NCBI GenBank assembly: GCA_013397455.1
Contig: VYZB01000030.1
Span: 777,241-841,240, forward strand
Origin: Crotophaga sulcirostris
Lineage: Eukaryota; Chordata; Aves; Cuculiformes; Crotophagidae
Direction of reading: 5' to 3'
Length of the DNA: 64,000 bases
Position numbers and translations under genes: made by a program. Below are positions 1 to 13,935 of the stretch, piece by piece. The notes under the pieces are model-generated. The model did no database searches, was not told where the DNA came from, and saw nothing but the letters and a program-made list of their open reading frames with translations. Each line of letters opens with the position of its first letter. Positions within the stretch are counted from its first letter, which is position 1.

Positions 1-3000
1 ATTTATTTTCTACTTGCTGTACTCGGTCTTGTGCTTGAAGCAAGAGTAACACTGAGTAGTGTGACCCGACTTTGGGAGAAGGGCTTTTCTGGAGTACACA
101 ACTGTATTCTCTATTACTATGAAACCACGTTGCCTGAAATTTGTTAAATCACAAGCCTAATGGATGCATCTTGACTTTGAATGAAACTTATTTTAAACTT
201 AGAGTACTTTAAAAGAGAATGAAATGTGCAAATAGATGATGTAGATGCTACAGTAGAAACATATGAATTGCAGAAAGCAAGATAAAAATATCCTTAGGTC
301 TATTGAACAGTGTATGACTTAACTAATCTGGAGGCTTTGTTTTCCCAGTCTTATCTTCTGACTTAGTTTACCTTCCCACCATTTTGTGTGGGTTTATATA
401 TAATATGTAATAGTGGAGTGGTATATTTAGAAGTCCTCATCCCCATGTGACAGTGAGGAGGACTGGGCTGAGGTCAAATGTAGCCCAGTGTAAAATACTG
501 ATGATATGGCTCTGAGTACAGTGTTTCTTGGCAATGCAAAGAAATTGCTGACAACATTATTAATACATCAGCGATTCCCCTTTCTCTCTTTCTGCTCCTA
601 CCCTGGCCAGGTGTATACACAGCTCTCTTTCGAAACAAACAAATTTTGGTAGGTTAGGGCAGAAGAGGCAAAAAGAGAAATTCAATGACATTGAAAATTC
701 AATATCTAGTCTTCCTGTTTGTTCTCTCTATAAATGCTTTGTACATTTTAAGATCAGTTTAGTTTTATAAATGTTGTTAATTGACAACTGAGACTTGTTA
801 GGTCCCAGCAGAACGATGTGCCTTCCTGGTATTTTTATTGTTCAAAAGGCAGACACAGCAGTCTTGTGGCCTGGCCATTGGTAGGCGAATACCAAAACTC
901 CCCAAGTTCCTTCTTCAAAGTGATGTCAACTCCGTTTTCCTCCTACAGTTTTCAAATAACTGATTAATTTCACCTCTGAGAAGTGAAAGAGTGGAATTAA
1001 CGGACAGTACAGACATGTCAGGGGATCTCCCTACATTTGTCAACTCACAGGAAAATTTTCTTCCTGCAAGTTTTACCCTTTTGTTCTTAACAACTTTGCA
1101 TTGCATCCTTGATGCTCTTCCTCTTTTAAATCAATAGCTTAGAATCAAGATTACTTGTTTTTATTTTAATTTTTTTTTTTAAAATCTTGCGTGAGTTTCA
1201 TCCTGAAAGCTCCATTTGGTAGTTGTTTTTAATCATCAGCAGCATTACTGAGCTGCTTTTAGGAGGAGAAAATGAAAAATTATGTCTCCAGTTCATTTCT
1301 TGGAAACCAATTGGAGAGTTAGAGCACATTTTATCCTTTCTGGTAATTACTAGGTTGCCCAGATAAATACTTGACAATTACAAAAAGTGTTCTGGGAACC
1401 TGAGATGTCTGGTGAACTTGAGGCCAAAGTTGTATGGATGATGGCAAAGATGGTACTTTCACATATGCATTAATAGAGGGATAGAGTTTCCTGTGTTACT
1501 CAAGTCACCAAACATAAATAGAGAGAAGACCACCTGCTGCATCCTTCTTGATATCTTCTTTTGGCTGCTTGGACTTTCATTTGCCTCTCCACAGAAATAC
1601 CAGCTGTCCTGCTTCTGTAGAGCTTGTGACTGCTGAGAGATCAGAGGCTGTAACGATGAAACTATTGGCCTTCCTGAGTGTGAAGCTTAAGAGATAAGGT
1701 GGAAAACACATCCTGTAGTAATTATGAGTGTTGTGTTTTTGTGATTAAATAAGTCTGTCCCTTTTAAGGGTTGCCTGATTGTTTACTGGTTAATGAGGTT
1801 GCCAGGAACGTGAGATGAGCATTGTACTGCTGCCGGTTTGGGCTGGGACCAGAGCTCAGCCTTTCTTCTGCAAAAGTACAGCCCCTGGCCTGTTCAGTTG
1901 GTCCCCTCAGAAGTGTGGTATCTCTGCCCCAGAGCTCTTTGCTACCTGTCCTTAATGCTTTTTAATGAGCTCTTCTGACCCTGGAGCTTGGTGGTGCTCA
2001 CGGCAATGCAGTCATGGGGTAGAGGAGCTCATGCCAGGAGAGATATTGCAGCCTAGCGTTCCTCAATATAGCGACGGTGTGATACCATGAGTACCAGTGC
2101 TTGAACAGGCTGTAGGCCAAGCACCTAACCCCTCTGTACCACTGTCAACATGTCAACTGCCTTTATAAAAGACAGTGTTACTTTGCAGAGTCTGTGGCTT
2201 AATATAGTGGTGTGAATCTGAAATAAAAATGTGCAAACCTGCTTCCTCCTTCCTCAGGTATCTTGATGGGGCACCAACATGAGCTGCTGTCTTGCTGCCA
2301 GTAGTGATGTCCTGAAGAAGTTGGGTAGTAAAGTGGGGAAGTCTTTAACAAGGTCTTCCATGGTTCGTGTAGCTGTGATGATGAATGTTCTAGTGCTCCC
2401 TGTTACAGTGGTGGTTTTAAACTTTGTGATAGAAGCTTGACTTTAATGCAGGGATGGTCTCCAGACCCATAATCAGCATAGCACAGGGAAGGTTTTAGCA
2501 GAGAATGAGCTTTATCTCCCAGCTTTGTCACTAACATGGGTCAAGGTTACAAAAAGCAGCTGTCACTTGGCTGGATTGAGTGTATCAGATTTCTGTTGCT
2601 GCTGTTCTTGTGGATTTTTTTTTTCCTTCCCATTGTGTAATTATATGGATCATGCTTTCCGTAGTCTTTGGTGCAACTGTGGATATTCTGTGGAAAAGGG
2701 GCTCTGTATTACAAGGTCCTTAAAATACATTGATTACTTCAGGTGCATTTTATGGCAGGATGTGCAAAAAAAGTCCATGAGGCTGGACAGTCCTTTGATT
2801 GCCTGCCTCAGACTGTAATTGGGAACATCTCTATTGATACACAGTACTGGATTAAATCTGAAACTGGCTTTGCCCACATCCCTGTTGTATTTTAGTGCTG
2901 CTCTGTTGGTATGAGAACTCTTATTGGGCACAGTCTAGCGGATGAAGGACAGTGTTTCAAACCTTACTTCTGATCTGCCTGGGCCTTTGTGCTCAGGAAA

Positions 3001-4169
3001 CCCAGCATCTCAATGCTGAAGGACTGAATTGCTCCATTTGCTGGTAGGGCTCAGGTGGAATGGGAGGTTTGCAGAAGTCTTTGGTGGATGGGAGGTGGGA
3101 AGTGAGGAGCTCCCGTTTTGTTTGGTTTTGTTAAACACTTTCAATGACCATGCTGATCATCACCCTTTTATAAAAGTTGTATCATTCCCCCAGTGAAAGT
3201 CAAAATTTCAACTTGAATATTGTAAGGTGCTTCTTAGCTATTGTCAATATGTTATCGGAATGTCCAGATGAACAAGGAGTATGTGGATAGGGAAAAAACC
3301 ACTAACAATGCTCTAAACAATGGAGGTTTATTAAGTGACCTTTTTTATTGTTGTGATTCATTAAGTTCTCTGTTTATAAATGAAATAATTTAAATTAGTC
3401 GCTTAGCTTAAATTCAACTGTTGCTAATATCAAGGCAAGAGAAAGAAAATGGGAAAGAGCTTTGTAAAGGTGAAGTGTTGATCTTATTATAAATGCTGTC
3501 ATTAATTCAGAATCCAGCAGTGTATTCAGCAGGAGATTTAATTACAAAAGGATCAAGGATCACAAGCCGTGTCCTTATTTCTAACCAAACTTTAATAAAT
3601 ATAGAGTGTGTATGAGTAAACAATCAAGGTCAAGACTTAGCTGCATACAGTGTCGTGAAAATCTTATTTCAAAAGTGATTTCAGCCTCTGCTAGGTATAG
3701 GATCTTTGTGACATTATTGATCTTTCTGGTAACCCACATCTCCTGCCACGCTGAAATCAGTGTTGGTTTTTTGAAGAATAACCTATTGGGTATGAAAGTG
3801 TTGGAACAGGACTGGGGTGACATCCAGGGTACAAGTTGGGAAGTATTGTCGTCTTCCCTGGACTGATACCAAGGCTACAACCTTAGATCAGCCTTTAAGA
3901 TGGGAATGTTTTTTCATGGTGATAACGATCAGTGGGTGTGAAATGGAAAAGATTAGCAGCTGGAGAGGGATGATGTGTCCCTGCAAACTTTTTTTCCTTT
4001 TTCCTTTCTGATTAAAAGGAACAAACTTGTTTTAAATCACAGTACTCCTCTGCATGGTTTGTCTAAGGTGTGCCTACATTATTTAGAGCGACAAACCCAA
4101 ATGTGTCATAACTGGTGATTGCATGGGAGGGCAAACACTTAATTGATAAAAATGCTCCCATTGACTTTG

Positions 4170-4290
4170 GTCTTTAATCAGGTCTGTGGATGGAGTCTCT
4201 TGTATAAACTGCCACTTACAAGCTGTGTAACCTGCAGAGTTTCTCAAGGGGAGTTTTGATAGAGATGAGAGCTCCCACTTCCTAGCCAAA
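4170..4290 (+). repeat. MIR-type SINE remnant (ancient)
   Basis: The stretch 4210-4232 reads TGCCACTTACAAGCTGTGTAACC, nearly identical to the MIR core motif as I know it (TGCCACTTACTAGCTGTGTGACC). Weaker similarity follows where MIR has its CTCAGTTTCCTCATCTG part (here tctcaaggggagttttgat...gatgag). The ends are vague. MIR spread before or early in amniote radiation, so a few decayed copies in a bird are expected. Identification is by eye; a profile search would settle it. Confidence 0.5.
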
Positions 4291-7200
4291 ATGTCATGCA
4301 ACTTAATGAAGTATGAACTTCAAAAGCTTCAGAAAGAATTCATTGACCCTCTCTTAATATAACCGGGGTTTTTGGTACAGTTGGTCCTCTCTTCTGTTAA
4401 TGAATGAATGACTCCTGTACATTTCCCAGCCCAGCTTGAATTTAAAATGGAAGAAAAGGGTAATGCTTACAGTATTTTTCTTCCACTTCTATATCTCACA
4501 CAGAATGGTGCAGTGTTGAAGTGCAGTTTATATTCCCGAAAAAAACAATTGTAATAACCTCTGATGTTCATGTTTTAAGAAAAAATTCTCTTTTGGATAA
4601 ATATTAGAGGATTAAAGGAAAAAAGTTCACAGTACAGAGAGCTTGAAGCTGGTGGAAGCAATGTCTGTCTCAAGCACTGTGACTCCCTGTGCCCGTGAGT
4701 GCAGCTGGGTTGTTACTATGGCTGAAACCATCTCAGGTGTGACTTGTGCACTATTGTGTGCTAGATAATTAATGCCCTTCAGAAGTCTCCTCTAAAGGGA
4801 CAAAAGGACAAAATGAAATACCTTTATAATCCTACAGTAAAATATTGTCATGAGGTTGGCAGCTGTGGTTTAGTTACTTTTCTACTAACACTGAATTTGT
4901 TTGCTTAGTGGCATCAGTGGTGACAAAGGCCACTGGGATGCCTGAATATCTGAAATCAGTCAGCAGAAAAAGTAGAACATACCTCGCATGCTTTTGGTGT
5001 GGGAATTTCTCACAAAACTCACTGTACAGAAGCCCTGTCTTACTTTCTCTCAAGGTCCTTAGGCAAGAGAAAAAACAGCCTTGATCTTTATTTCAGCTCT
5101 ATGGTGGGAAGATCTGATAAACTTCTTGTCTTTTATTTACTGGATACTTGATTTCTTCTTAATGACAAACTATGTTTCTGCCCCACCTTCAAAATCTCTT
5201 TGAATTATGAATGAGTGGAAGGTCTCTGAGCACTTTTTACAAATAGAATACTTGCTTATGTTGCTGGTGGAAGAACCTGCTGCTTGGTTGGTTTTGAAGA
5301 AGTTGGTTAGGGTGCCTGAATAAACTCATATTTTGAGAGGAGTGTATTGCAGCTTGTCTGGTTTTGCTTTTATTCTTCAGGCAAAATAGTTTCCTCACTA
5401 AACCATACTTGACCTCGCTTTTAAGTTTTTGTCACTTAGGTTCTTGATGCAGGTTCTTTTCATCTGTCTCTTCCCAAAGTCTGGGGGAAAGAAGTCATCC
5501 CTTCTTTTGAAATGGGCATCTGGCAGTTGTCATCTGAGCTCTGCACCATCCTCTGGCGAGCTGCCTGCTGCTTCTCGGTTCCCAAATACCTAAATGAAGA
5601 TTTGGGGTTGCACAGGTTGGTTATTATGAGGCTGTTCACTTGGCTTGCTCCTTCAAGTGAGGTATTCACTACCTTGGGAGATTTGTGTGATGTTAACATA
5701 GGACTCCTTGTGGAATGGTAATTTCTGTGCAGCTTTGACTGGAGAAGTTGGAAGAGGCCTCCTGACCATCAGCATCGCCTTCCTCCAGGATAAGCTACTG
5801 ATTAAATTGCAGCTCAGAAGTCCTTTCTCAACCCTTCTTCCATAAAAATGATGGTGGTTTGGGTACAAAACCCTTCTCCCATAATTACCTATTTGATCTT
5901 TTCTTCTTTGACCTTCTTTACTGCTTATGAGTGTGCTGGTAAACCATAAATGGTGTATCCTAAAATCTGGAGCACTTGTCAAAAATTCTGCCCTTAACTC
6001 ATTACTGCTCTTGTGAACTTCAAATAATGCAACTTCCAGAAATAAGATGTTACAGGTTAGGGGTGGGAAAGCAGAGGAGATGACGGATCTCCTCTTGAGG
6101 AGCTATTAGATTGCTTCAACCTCTTTTCTGAAGCTGCAAAAGGAATCCTTATAGGAATTTTAGAAAAACTGGGTGAAATTATGTATATGACTTGGGCTCT
6201 GAATTCTTTATTCTTTTTAGAGTTCTTTATTTTTTGTGATAGCTGATGAGCTGGTTAATGTCTGGAAAGGTGCTAAGAGATTGTGCCCCATCCCCAGTGC
6301 CAGCTTGCGGTGTTGCCTCTCCTCCTCTCAGAAAGAATGAGCAACTGAGAGCAGGATGTGGTGTTTAAGAGGATGAAAATACTCTTAAATTACTCTTTCT
6401 CTGTGGAATGTATTTATATAGAGAGTTCATAAATATTCTTTTATTTCCTTTTGAATGACCAAACAAACTTCGCATCTCATTCATCAGGATACACATCCCT
6501 GCTTTGTTGTCTGTAACAAAGTGCTGACGATCATGTTGTTAGACGAGAGGCAGTTCTGACATTGAAGTTGATTTGAGAGTAGTGGTTATGAACATACCGA
6601 CTTGGTGAAAACAGAAAACATGATGGTTTCAAATATCCTCTCTCATCTCCTGCACCCCACCTGCAGTGCCTCCTGTCTGCCTCTGAAGGCTGTGCTGCAT
6701 GTGGTGTCTCTGCAAATGCTCATCCTCCGCCTTGCTCAGTAAAGCAATTCCATATTGTGCTTAAGTGGGACATAAAATAAACTGTGATTAATTGTTCTGT
6801 GCGAGGATCAATGCTGTGCACTGCCATCAAGTGGCAGTTCTGCTGCAGGACACATTCTCAGTGCTGCTTTCTGCAAGGCTGCCTGCCTTTCAAACTGTTT
6901 CTCCTAAGCGTTGCAAAAGTTTAATCTGTTTAGTAGTTGTGGTTATGGGGGTACTTCTTCACTAAGATAATGGTTATAATGGTTTCTAGTCCCTAATGGC
7001 AAAAAATTTCACTTTAAAAAGTGCTTCAGTCATTACAGTAGCTCCAAGTGCTGTAGTTTGGAACATTTAAAGACTGGCAAGGATATTTTGTAGCTGCCAG
7101 GAAAATGAGCACTCTGAAATGCACTCTGAGCTCTGTTTCTTTGAGGTTTTTGCTGTACTGGGTAGGAGGCTGAAGCACCAGGAAAAAGCCATCCTTCTGC

Positions 7201-10200
7201 TCTGTTACACCTTTGGATGTTAGTATTCAAACCTGTTTATTTTTTTTTCCTCTTAAGACACACCAAGGCTATTTGTCAGAATACTACAGTGGCAGGAGAT
7301 TGTTTCAAATACTGTGTCATCATATGTACTTTATCTTCCAGGAACTGTGACTGTGTCCACCTCTCTGATGTCATTTTTCTGTTGAGTCTGAATGTATTCA
7401 GTGACTCTTTCTATTTCTCCCGAGCACAAGTTTGTTATTACTTTGTGAGTAATTAGCAGAAAATACTATCAATCACTCCAGCAGCTGGCAGTAATTGTCT
7501 GTTTCAGTTCTCTAACAGTGTAGTGAAGAATAGAAGAAGCTTTAGAATGAGGCCAGAGCAAGACAGTCCCATCAATTCTGTTGTGTTTTACAGGAACTGA
7601 CTGTAGTAGTTTCAACAATTTCAGAAAAAATCTCTAATGGGAACATCAGTACTTGTTGTGGAAACTGGAAGGGATGTTCTGCTATAGAGAAACTCCATCT
7701 TTCATCTCGTCTTCATGGTGCTGTGATGGCATTACGTGGAGACTTGCATTGTTTACAGGGCAAACCCCTGATGTATTATTGCTTGTGCACCTCAATACCA
7801 GCTCCTTCTCTGCATCAGGGTAGTATGGGACTTGTGGTGGAAGGGGTTTGGGGTTACTGTCAGTAGTTGCTTATTCAGGCAGTACAGGCTGTGGTGACTG
7901 AAGACAGCAAATACATCATGTTTTAAATGAATGGTCTGGCTAACACTCCACTGCCCAAATAAATGAAGAATTAAATGGATATTTTCTTTACTATACTGCC
8001 AATTTCACCCAAACAATAAAATTATCATAGCAGTTCTTCTCTGGATGTTTGTATGTACCACAAATGGTTGAATGAAAGTTTTATCATCCTTTCTGGTTTT
8101 CCCCTTAGATTTGATTTTTACCTTTTTGCTGTTAATTTTATTGTTAGGTTTATCAAGTCTTCCTGTATGCTAAAAATAATTACTAGTGACCTTGGCTGTT
8201 TAGTTTTATGAAGGCAGTCTGCACAGCACAACATAGCACCAAGCAGATGCACTAAGTATGCTCTGAACAAGTGTTGGTAACATAAGTGCTGCAGATCATG
8301 TGGAGCCCTGTGCTGCAGCAATGATACAGCTAAATTAGCTATTAATGGCCCAACCTAATAACTTGCCTGGCTCAGTGTAGCAAAGTGGTGTGTCATGAAG
8401 ATGTACCCATAAAGATAAATCATGCGTCTCTTTCAGCACTAACAAGATTCTGTTTCTTTGATGGATTGTCTGTTGGCAGTCTGTAGAGATCTCCTTCAAG
8501 CTGCCTGGATTAGTATGTATGTAATATTCATAATAACATCTTGACACTCAATAAAGATTCATCTCAGAGATGATTGATTTGGAGACCAACAGAGACATGC
8601 TCTGTCAAAGGACATGGGCTACTAATAATGGATTTTTTCAGGTGTACCCATTTCTGCAGGAGTTTGTGTTGCCTGCACTAGTTCAGAGTGGGAGATCCAT
8701 TCCTTGCTCTCCTTAAACCACTTATTACTTTGCAAATAAAACCTGCTGCAGGATTAAACAGCTGGACTGGCTTGGGATGTGGTGTGACTCTGAGATTGCG
8801 TTAATAAATCAGAAGTAATGATGCTGGACCTGCAGACAGGCAAGTCAAGGGTGTCCATGCTGCCATTTTTAGCACAGGTCACCCTCAACATGAATCTGTG
8901 GGAGCCAGTTTGCAGACGGAGGCAGCAGTTCAGGGTTATTTATCATAGATGTCCATGTTTTCCCACATATTCCTCTTACCTGAAGAGTCTTAACTAAATG
9001 GTCTTTTGACTCTCTGCTTTGTCCAGCGTCAACTTTATATCCATCAGTGTGCTAAGCTAATCTTATTTTTGGAACAAGTTCTTTCTCACCTTTGGGGGAA
9101 GAAAGTGGTGGAGAGAAGAAAGTTACTTTGCATATATGTGAGTGTCTCAGTCATGGCTTTGTGGCTAGCACTGGAAGAGGAGATCATTTGGCTCAGTACA
9201 TATTTCATTATAGTGTTAAAGAAATATGGAAGGTGTCACCTTGAGTTGCTATGTGGGCTGACAGAATAACATGTACCATCGCTCTGCACTTTTGGTGGCC
9301 TGTGGGTAAGACATTGTGGTCTGTGATTATATTTTCCTAAGGGTAAGAGACTGCTTTGCAAAGTCTGTCTTTCTCATCACAGAGGGGCTCCGTATCCATA
9401 CTGTTAACCTGAAACCTTTCACTGGCAGAAATAATAGAACTACTGTTAATTTAAAAGGGAAATAAAGTTAGATTTAGGGACTGATTTTTTATTTTAAACC
9501 ATTGACATTGTTCTTGTTGTCATCCTTTGCTTTTTTTTTTTTAGTTTATTTTAAGAAAACAAAAACCATCTCTGCTTCCTGCTCCTTTAAGATCAAGGAG
9601 TTTGAAGTCATTGACTATGTAAAAGGACCCAAATCTACCCCAAACTTGGCAGCTTGCCATTCTATTTATTTCTGAAGTCTCTCCCTGGAGGTTTTATCTA
9701 CAGGAGGTTGCAACACTCCAGCTGAATGACATCCATCTTTCTCCACGCTCCTGACCCAGGTCACTGCCTTTATCAAGGGGGATATCTTCAGGCGAGGAGG
9801 GATTTCTAGAGCTGCTTGTGTTCAGACAGACTTCACAGCCCTACCTTTGTTTCTTGGGACAGGAGTTCTGCAGAATAAACTGCTTTTGATGTGTGTTTTT
9901 CTCCTAAATGCTCCTCTGAGTCAATATGTACTGGCAAAATTGAGGACGTCTGTAATACCTGCTGTTATCTTGCTGCAACAGATACCTCTGACCTTGTCCC
10001 CTGCTCTACTCCTTTTATATTTGTGTGCTGAGAGCTTGCAGGGTATGTGGCCACATCTGAAAAAGAAGGTGGGTGTTTTTCAAACAGCATTTTTGCAGCA
10101 TCTGGGAGTGGAGTACCAGGAAGCAATGTCCAAGCCCTAATAGTATTCCCAAGAGGGAAAATGTCCTCAAGATTGAGGTGCACTCATAAACTTACCTTAT

Positions 10201-11054
10201 GCAAAGGCAGAGAGGGCAGGGAACTCAGCTGGATGTTTTGAAAGTAGGACCCATCCCCAGCTTCTACCTCTCTGGGTTTAGTTGCTCATCTGATTCTCTT
10301 AACCTGGGAATAGCAGCCTGGAAGAGTTTGCTGATTGTAGGTTGTGATTTTTTTTGCTGTGGAAGAGGAGCATTCCTTAGTTTTATGAGCCAACGGTGAT
10401 AGTGCTCAGTGCCTCCATTGTGACAGTTGGCCCTGGGAAAACTTGGATCCAATCGTTTCTCAGTCAGAAGGGTTATTTCAGAAGGTTAGGGCACTGTCAT
10501 GTTTGCTCTAAAAACAGTTGCCCAAACCCCCATCTCCTTTTGCAGTCCGAAGCCTGTGTGGCTGTGCCTGGTCTTGTGTTCTGCCTGAGGATGTCCATGT
10601 GCAGTGGGTATGGTTTCCAGGCGTGGTTCTCCAGCAGGTTAAGCTCATGTTTGCACAAACCCAAAGTAACCTTCAGTGGGAGGGATCTTCCAAAATACTC
10701 AACCACGACAGGAACATTGGGAGCAAAAGTTTAGCTGCTGATCTTGTGTACTGACAGAAGGAGATGGTAATCTATCATTGAGCATCTAAACAATTATATT
10801 TTACTTTTTTCTTGTGAAATGATTACTACTGCATTTTCTAAAGCTGACTCACAGTTGCCTTTTCCACCCTTCAGCTGATTTGAGTATTCTGCAGTTCTCA
10901 ATTTGAAGTGGAATTGTCTCAACTTTCCTTTTGATTTTGTCTAACTTAATTACTGTCTGTCCTGTGCACTTTCCAAAGAAAATGTAATATGATTGAAAAG
11001 CCAGCTTTTCCTTTAAAAACCATTTGGATGAAAAGTACTTGGTGCGTTTGAACC

Positions 11055-11150
11055 ATGATTCCTATTTCATAGATGGGGAAACTCAAAGTGCAGGGATGTG
11101 AAAGGACTTGCCTCCTGCAGTAATTACAGCCTGATTCTGTGTACTCTGTG
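11055..11150 (-). repeat. MIR-type SINE remnant, reverse orientation
   Basis: The sequence from about 11060 (cctatttcatagatggggaa, then actcaaagtg and aaaggacttgcc) follows the reverse complement of the MIR core: CCCATTTTACAGATGGGGAA, ACTGAGGCAC, AAGTGACTTGCC. The following 40 bases match only loosely. This is one of the better preserved MIR traces in the window. It lies in noncoding sequence and shows no sign of being functional. Confidence 0.6.
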
Positions 11151-13844
11151 TCAAGCAATATCTGGGGTAACAGCAAATACAACTCCATCTAAAATGAATA
11201 AATAAAGGTACCAACGAACCTGAATTCCTTGAAGGAGGAGGAAGAAACCACAACTGTGTTTTTGTGTTGTCCTCCTGAGTACAGTGCAGGTCTCTTAGGA
11301 GCTATTTACAGCTTCCCAAAGGGGGGTAAAAAAGAAAATTCAAAAGCATATTTCTCCTTTTGTGTCCCAATGCAATGCAATAAGCAGTGACCCAACAGTA
11401 ATCTGATTCACATTATGAATAGTGGAAACAAAACAAAACTTATTACAGTGGCAGGTTACATTTACTCATCAGATCTAGCCTCTTGAATAAAACATAATAA
11501 AATGTCCACAAGAGCTCTTTAAAAGGAAATATATTGGGAGGAAGATTTCTTTCCTTGCTTGAGGATCTCTAGCCCATCTAATATACAGACTTTTCATTGA
11601 GTAGGATTGCACTGACAACACTTTACGTTTATGAAAAAACAGCCAGAGATGGCAATGATCATCAGCAGCAATTTTGCTTTTCTGTATAGAACAATTTCAG
11701 GATTACAGTTGTTAGCGTTTGCTTATTAAAAGCAGAATGCTCAAGTATTGCTTGAGCGCTTCAGCATTGCTATCTAACACATGCTTCATTTTCGTAAGTA
11801 TTTTTAGACTGCATGTGTGTGAGGAGGTCAGAGTGGGTGGTTAGTGGGTTTGATAATGTACTTCAAAATTCCCAGTACCAACCATGGGAAGGAAACTGTG
11901 TAGAAATCACATGCTTCAGCTATGAAAATAGTTTGCCTTTTTTTATTTTTTTTTTATTTTAAGAAACTGTAAAACTTATTAGCCAGAGTAGATTATTGTA
12001 GAGAAATCTACCTGTTGCTGATAAAGCTGATATGCCTCAGGGAAAACTCCCTATTGCCAACTAAACGCATGGTTTTCATCTGGAGGACTCAAATGCTGCA
12101 TTTGCCAGGACTGTCCTTACAATCCCACCATAAAGGATCCTCTATGACTGATTCCCCAAAGCCAAACAGTTTTGCAGAGCCTGAAGTGGAAAGGAAAGAT
12201 GGTGTTACGTGCTTTAAATGATTATTAAGGTGAATAGTATTTTTCAGCTAATAACATTAAGTGATCTTAATTCTTTTGAGCTTAAAGATTTTGTTTGCTC
12301 ATCATCACTTCCAGATACTGCTGAAATTGTCTATTTTTAAAAAAAAAATCCTCTCAAGTTAAATCATTGACTTTAGAAGGCACAGAGACCAAGTTGAGAG
12401 ACAAGATATGGTTACTCTGAGTGACTCATACTTTGCTTACACACAATCCATTTGCCTGTACAACTACAGCACCGGAAAAACAAATACCTAAAAAGGTGGA
12501 GTTGTCCTAATGCCAACAAAACAGGCTGACAAACATGTACATTGTCTCTCTGGCTTTGGTTTTTAGACCTAGTAACAGCATTTGGACCTTTTTTTAGAGG
12601 TAAGTATATTTGTACTGCCTTCACTAAGTCAAAGGTTCAGAGATGTGCCATACTTAAAGCCCTTTCTGAATTGTTTTATAGGATTTTAAAGCCCAAGTTC
12701 AGGGTTTTAAACCCATCCCTTGGTGAGGCAGACCTTCTGCCTTCTCCCATTTATTTGAGGAAGGGAATAGATTTAGAGGTAAGAGCCACATCCACCTTCT
12801 TTACTTCTCATTACAGCTATCTGAAATCAGAGATTTTCAGATCCAAACGAGAGAGACGGCGACCTCTTTCATGAATGGACCAAAATGGAATGTTTTCATT
12901 TCCAATGGGCTTTAAGCCAAGCAAATATTAGTCGATCCAAACTAGTTTTGAAATTAAATTATTCTTATTTGTTAGAGCATTCCAGAGAATGGCTTTGATC
13001 TGTCTGTACTTTCACCAAGGGGATATTGGCAGGCTGGCCTCTCATTTCTAGCCATTCAGGATGAAAGCAGGGTTATAATAACCACCTTGTGTGGCAGTGA
13101 TACTGAACAGATGACATTTTTTGGACAATATTAAATGAATAAAGGTAAACATACTTCAATTAAAATGTTTTTTGGAGGCTGAATGCAATAGTGCTGTTGG
13201 AAAGTCGTCTTTGTGGGTTGGAGGAATTTGACTGCATTTGCAACTGATTTTCTTTAACTCCAAAAAGGTTTGAAAGAGAGGGGTTTGTTCTGTGCACTTT
13301 TTCCTTTTCAAATAAATATGTTGTTTCAATATAACTTTTAAAACTCAAATTAAAATTGGCAGTGGACAATGAAATTGTTAATAAGTGGGAGGCAGAAATG
13401 TACGTGGTCTTTCTTATTTAGTGCTTTGCCCTTTTTCTTCTGGAATCTTGGAACACAGCATGCAGGGTGTGCTGTACCATGCGTAGTACAGTTGGGAGTT
13501 AGGTTAGATGACACCTCGTAAGTAAACTGAAGCACACAGCAGTGAAGTGGCACACTATCATTCTTGCCAAAGAAATTCACAGAGAATTTAAAATTTCAAC
13601 TAAAAAATGATATGCTTAGTTGTCATGTTAAGAGTATTGGGTATTCCCTTTCAGTCTTTTGCTGGAGGGCCCTCCAGAAGAGGAGGGGGGAAGCAGGGTG
13701 ATAGAGACTGGCCCACCATAAAGTGCTATTTAGACACAGCTGAAGAGCCTTTTAAACTCGAAGCAGCTGATGATAATTTGTGCTCCCTCTAGACTTACGC
13801 CTCTCCTATTCGAATTTAAATATAAATATAATCAGTTTTGTTGG

Positions 13845-13935
13845 ATAGGACTGCTGGAGGTAATCTGGTCTAACCACCTCTCCAAGCCGCCCTCAAAATT
13901 AGGTCAGACTGCTCACAGCTAAAGTTCAGATTGCT
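13845..13935 (-). mobile_element. CR1 LINE 3' fragment, reverse orientation
   Basis: The string ctgctggaggtaatctggtc followed by taaccacctctccaagc matches the complement of the CR1 3' end, where the usual text is CTGGAGGTCATCTGGTCCAACC...CTGCTCAAGC. Only the last 80-90 bases of the element survive, as is common for CR1 copies truncated at the 5' end. The terminal short repeats are not clearly preserved. Confidence 0.65.

Noticed and set aside
6819..6838. Small perfect stem ACTGCCA-tcaag-TGGCAGT as a microRNA precursor
   Set aside because: The pairing does not extend beyond seven bases, far too short for a microRNA hairpin.
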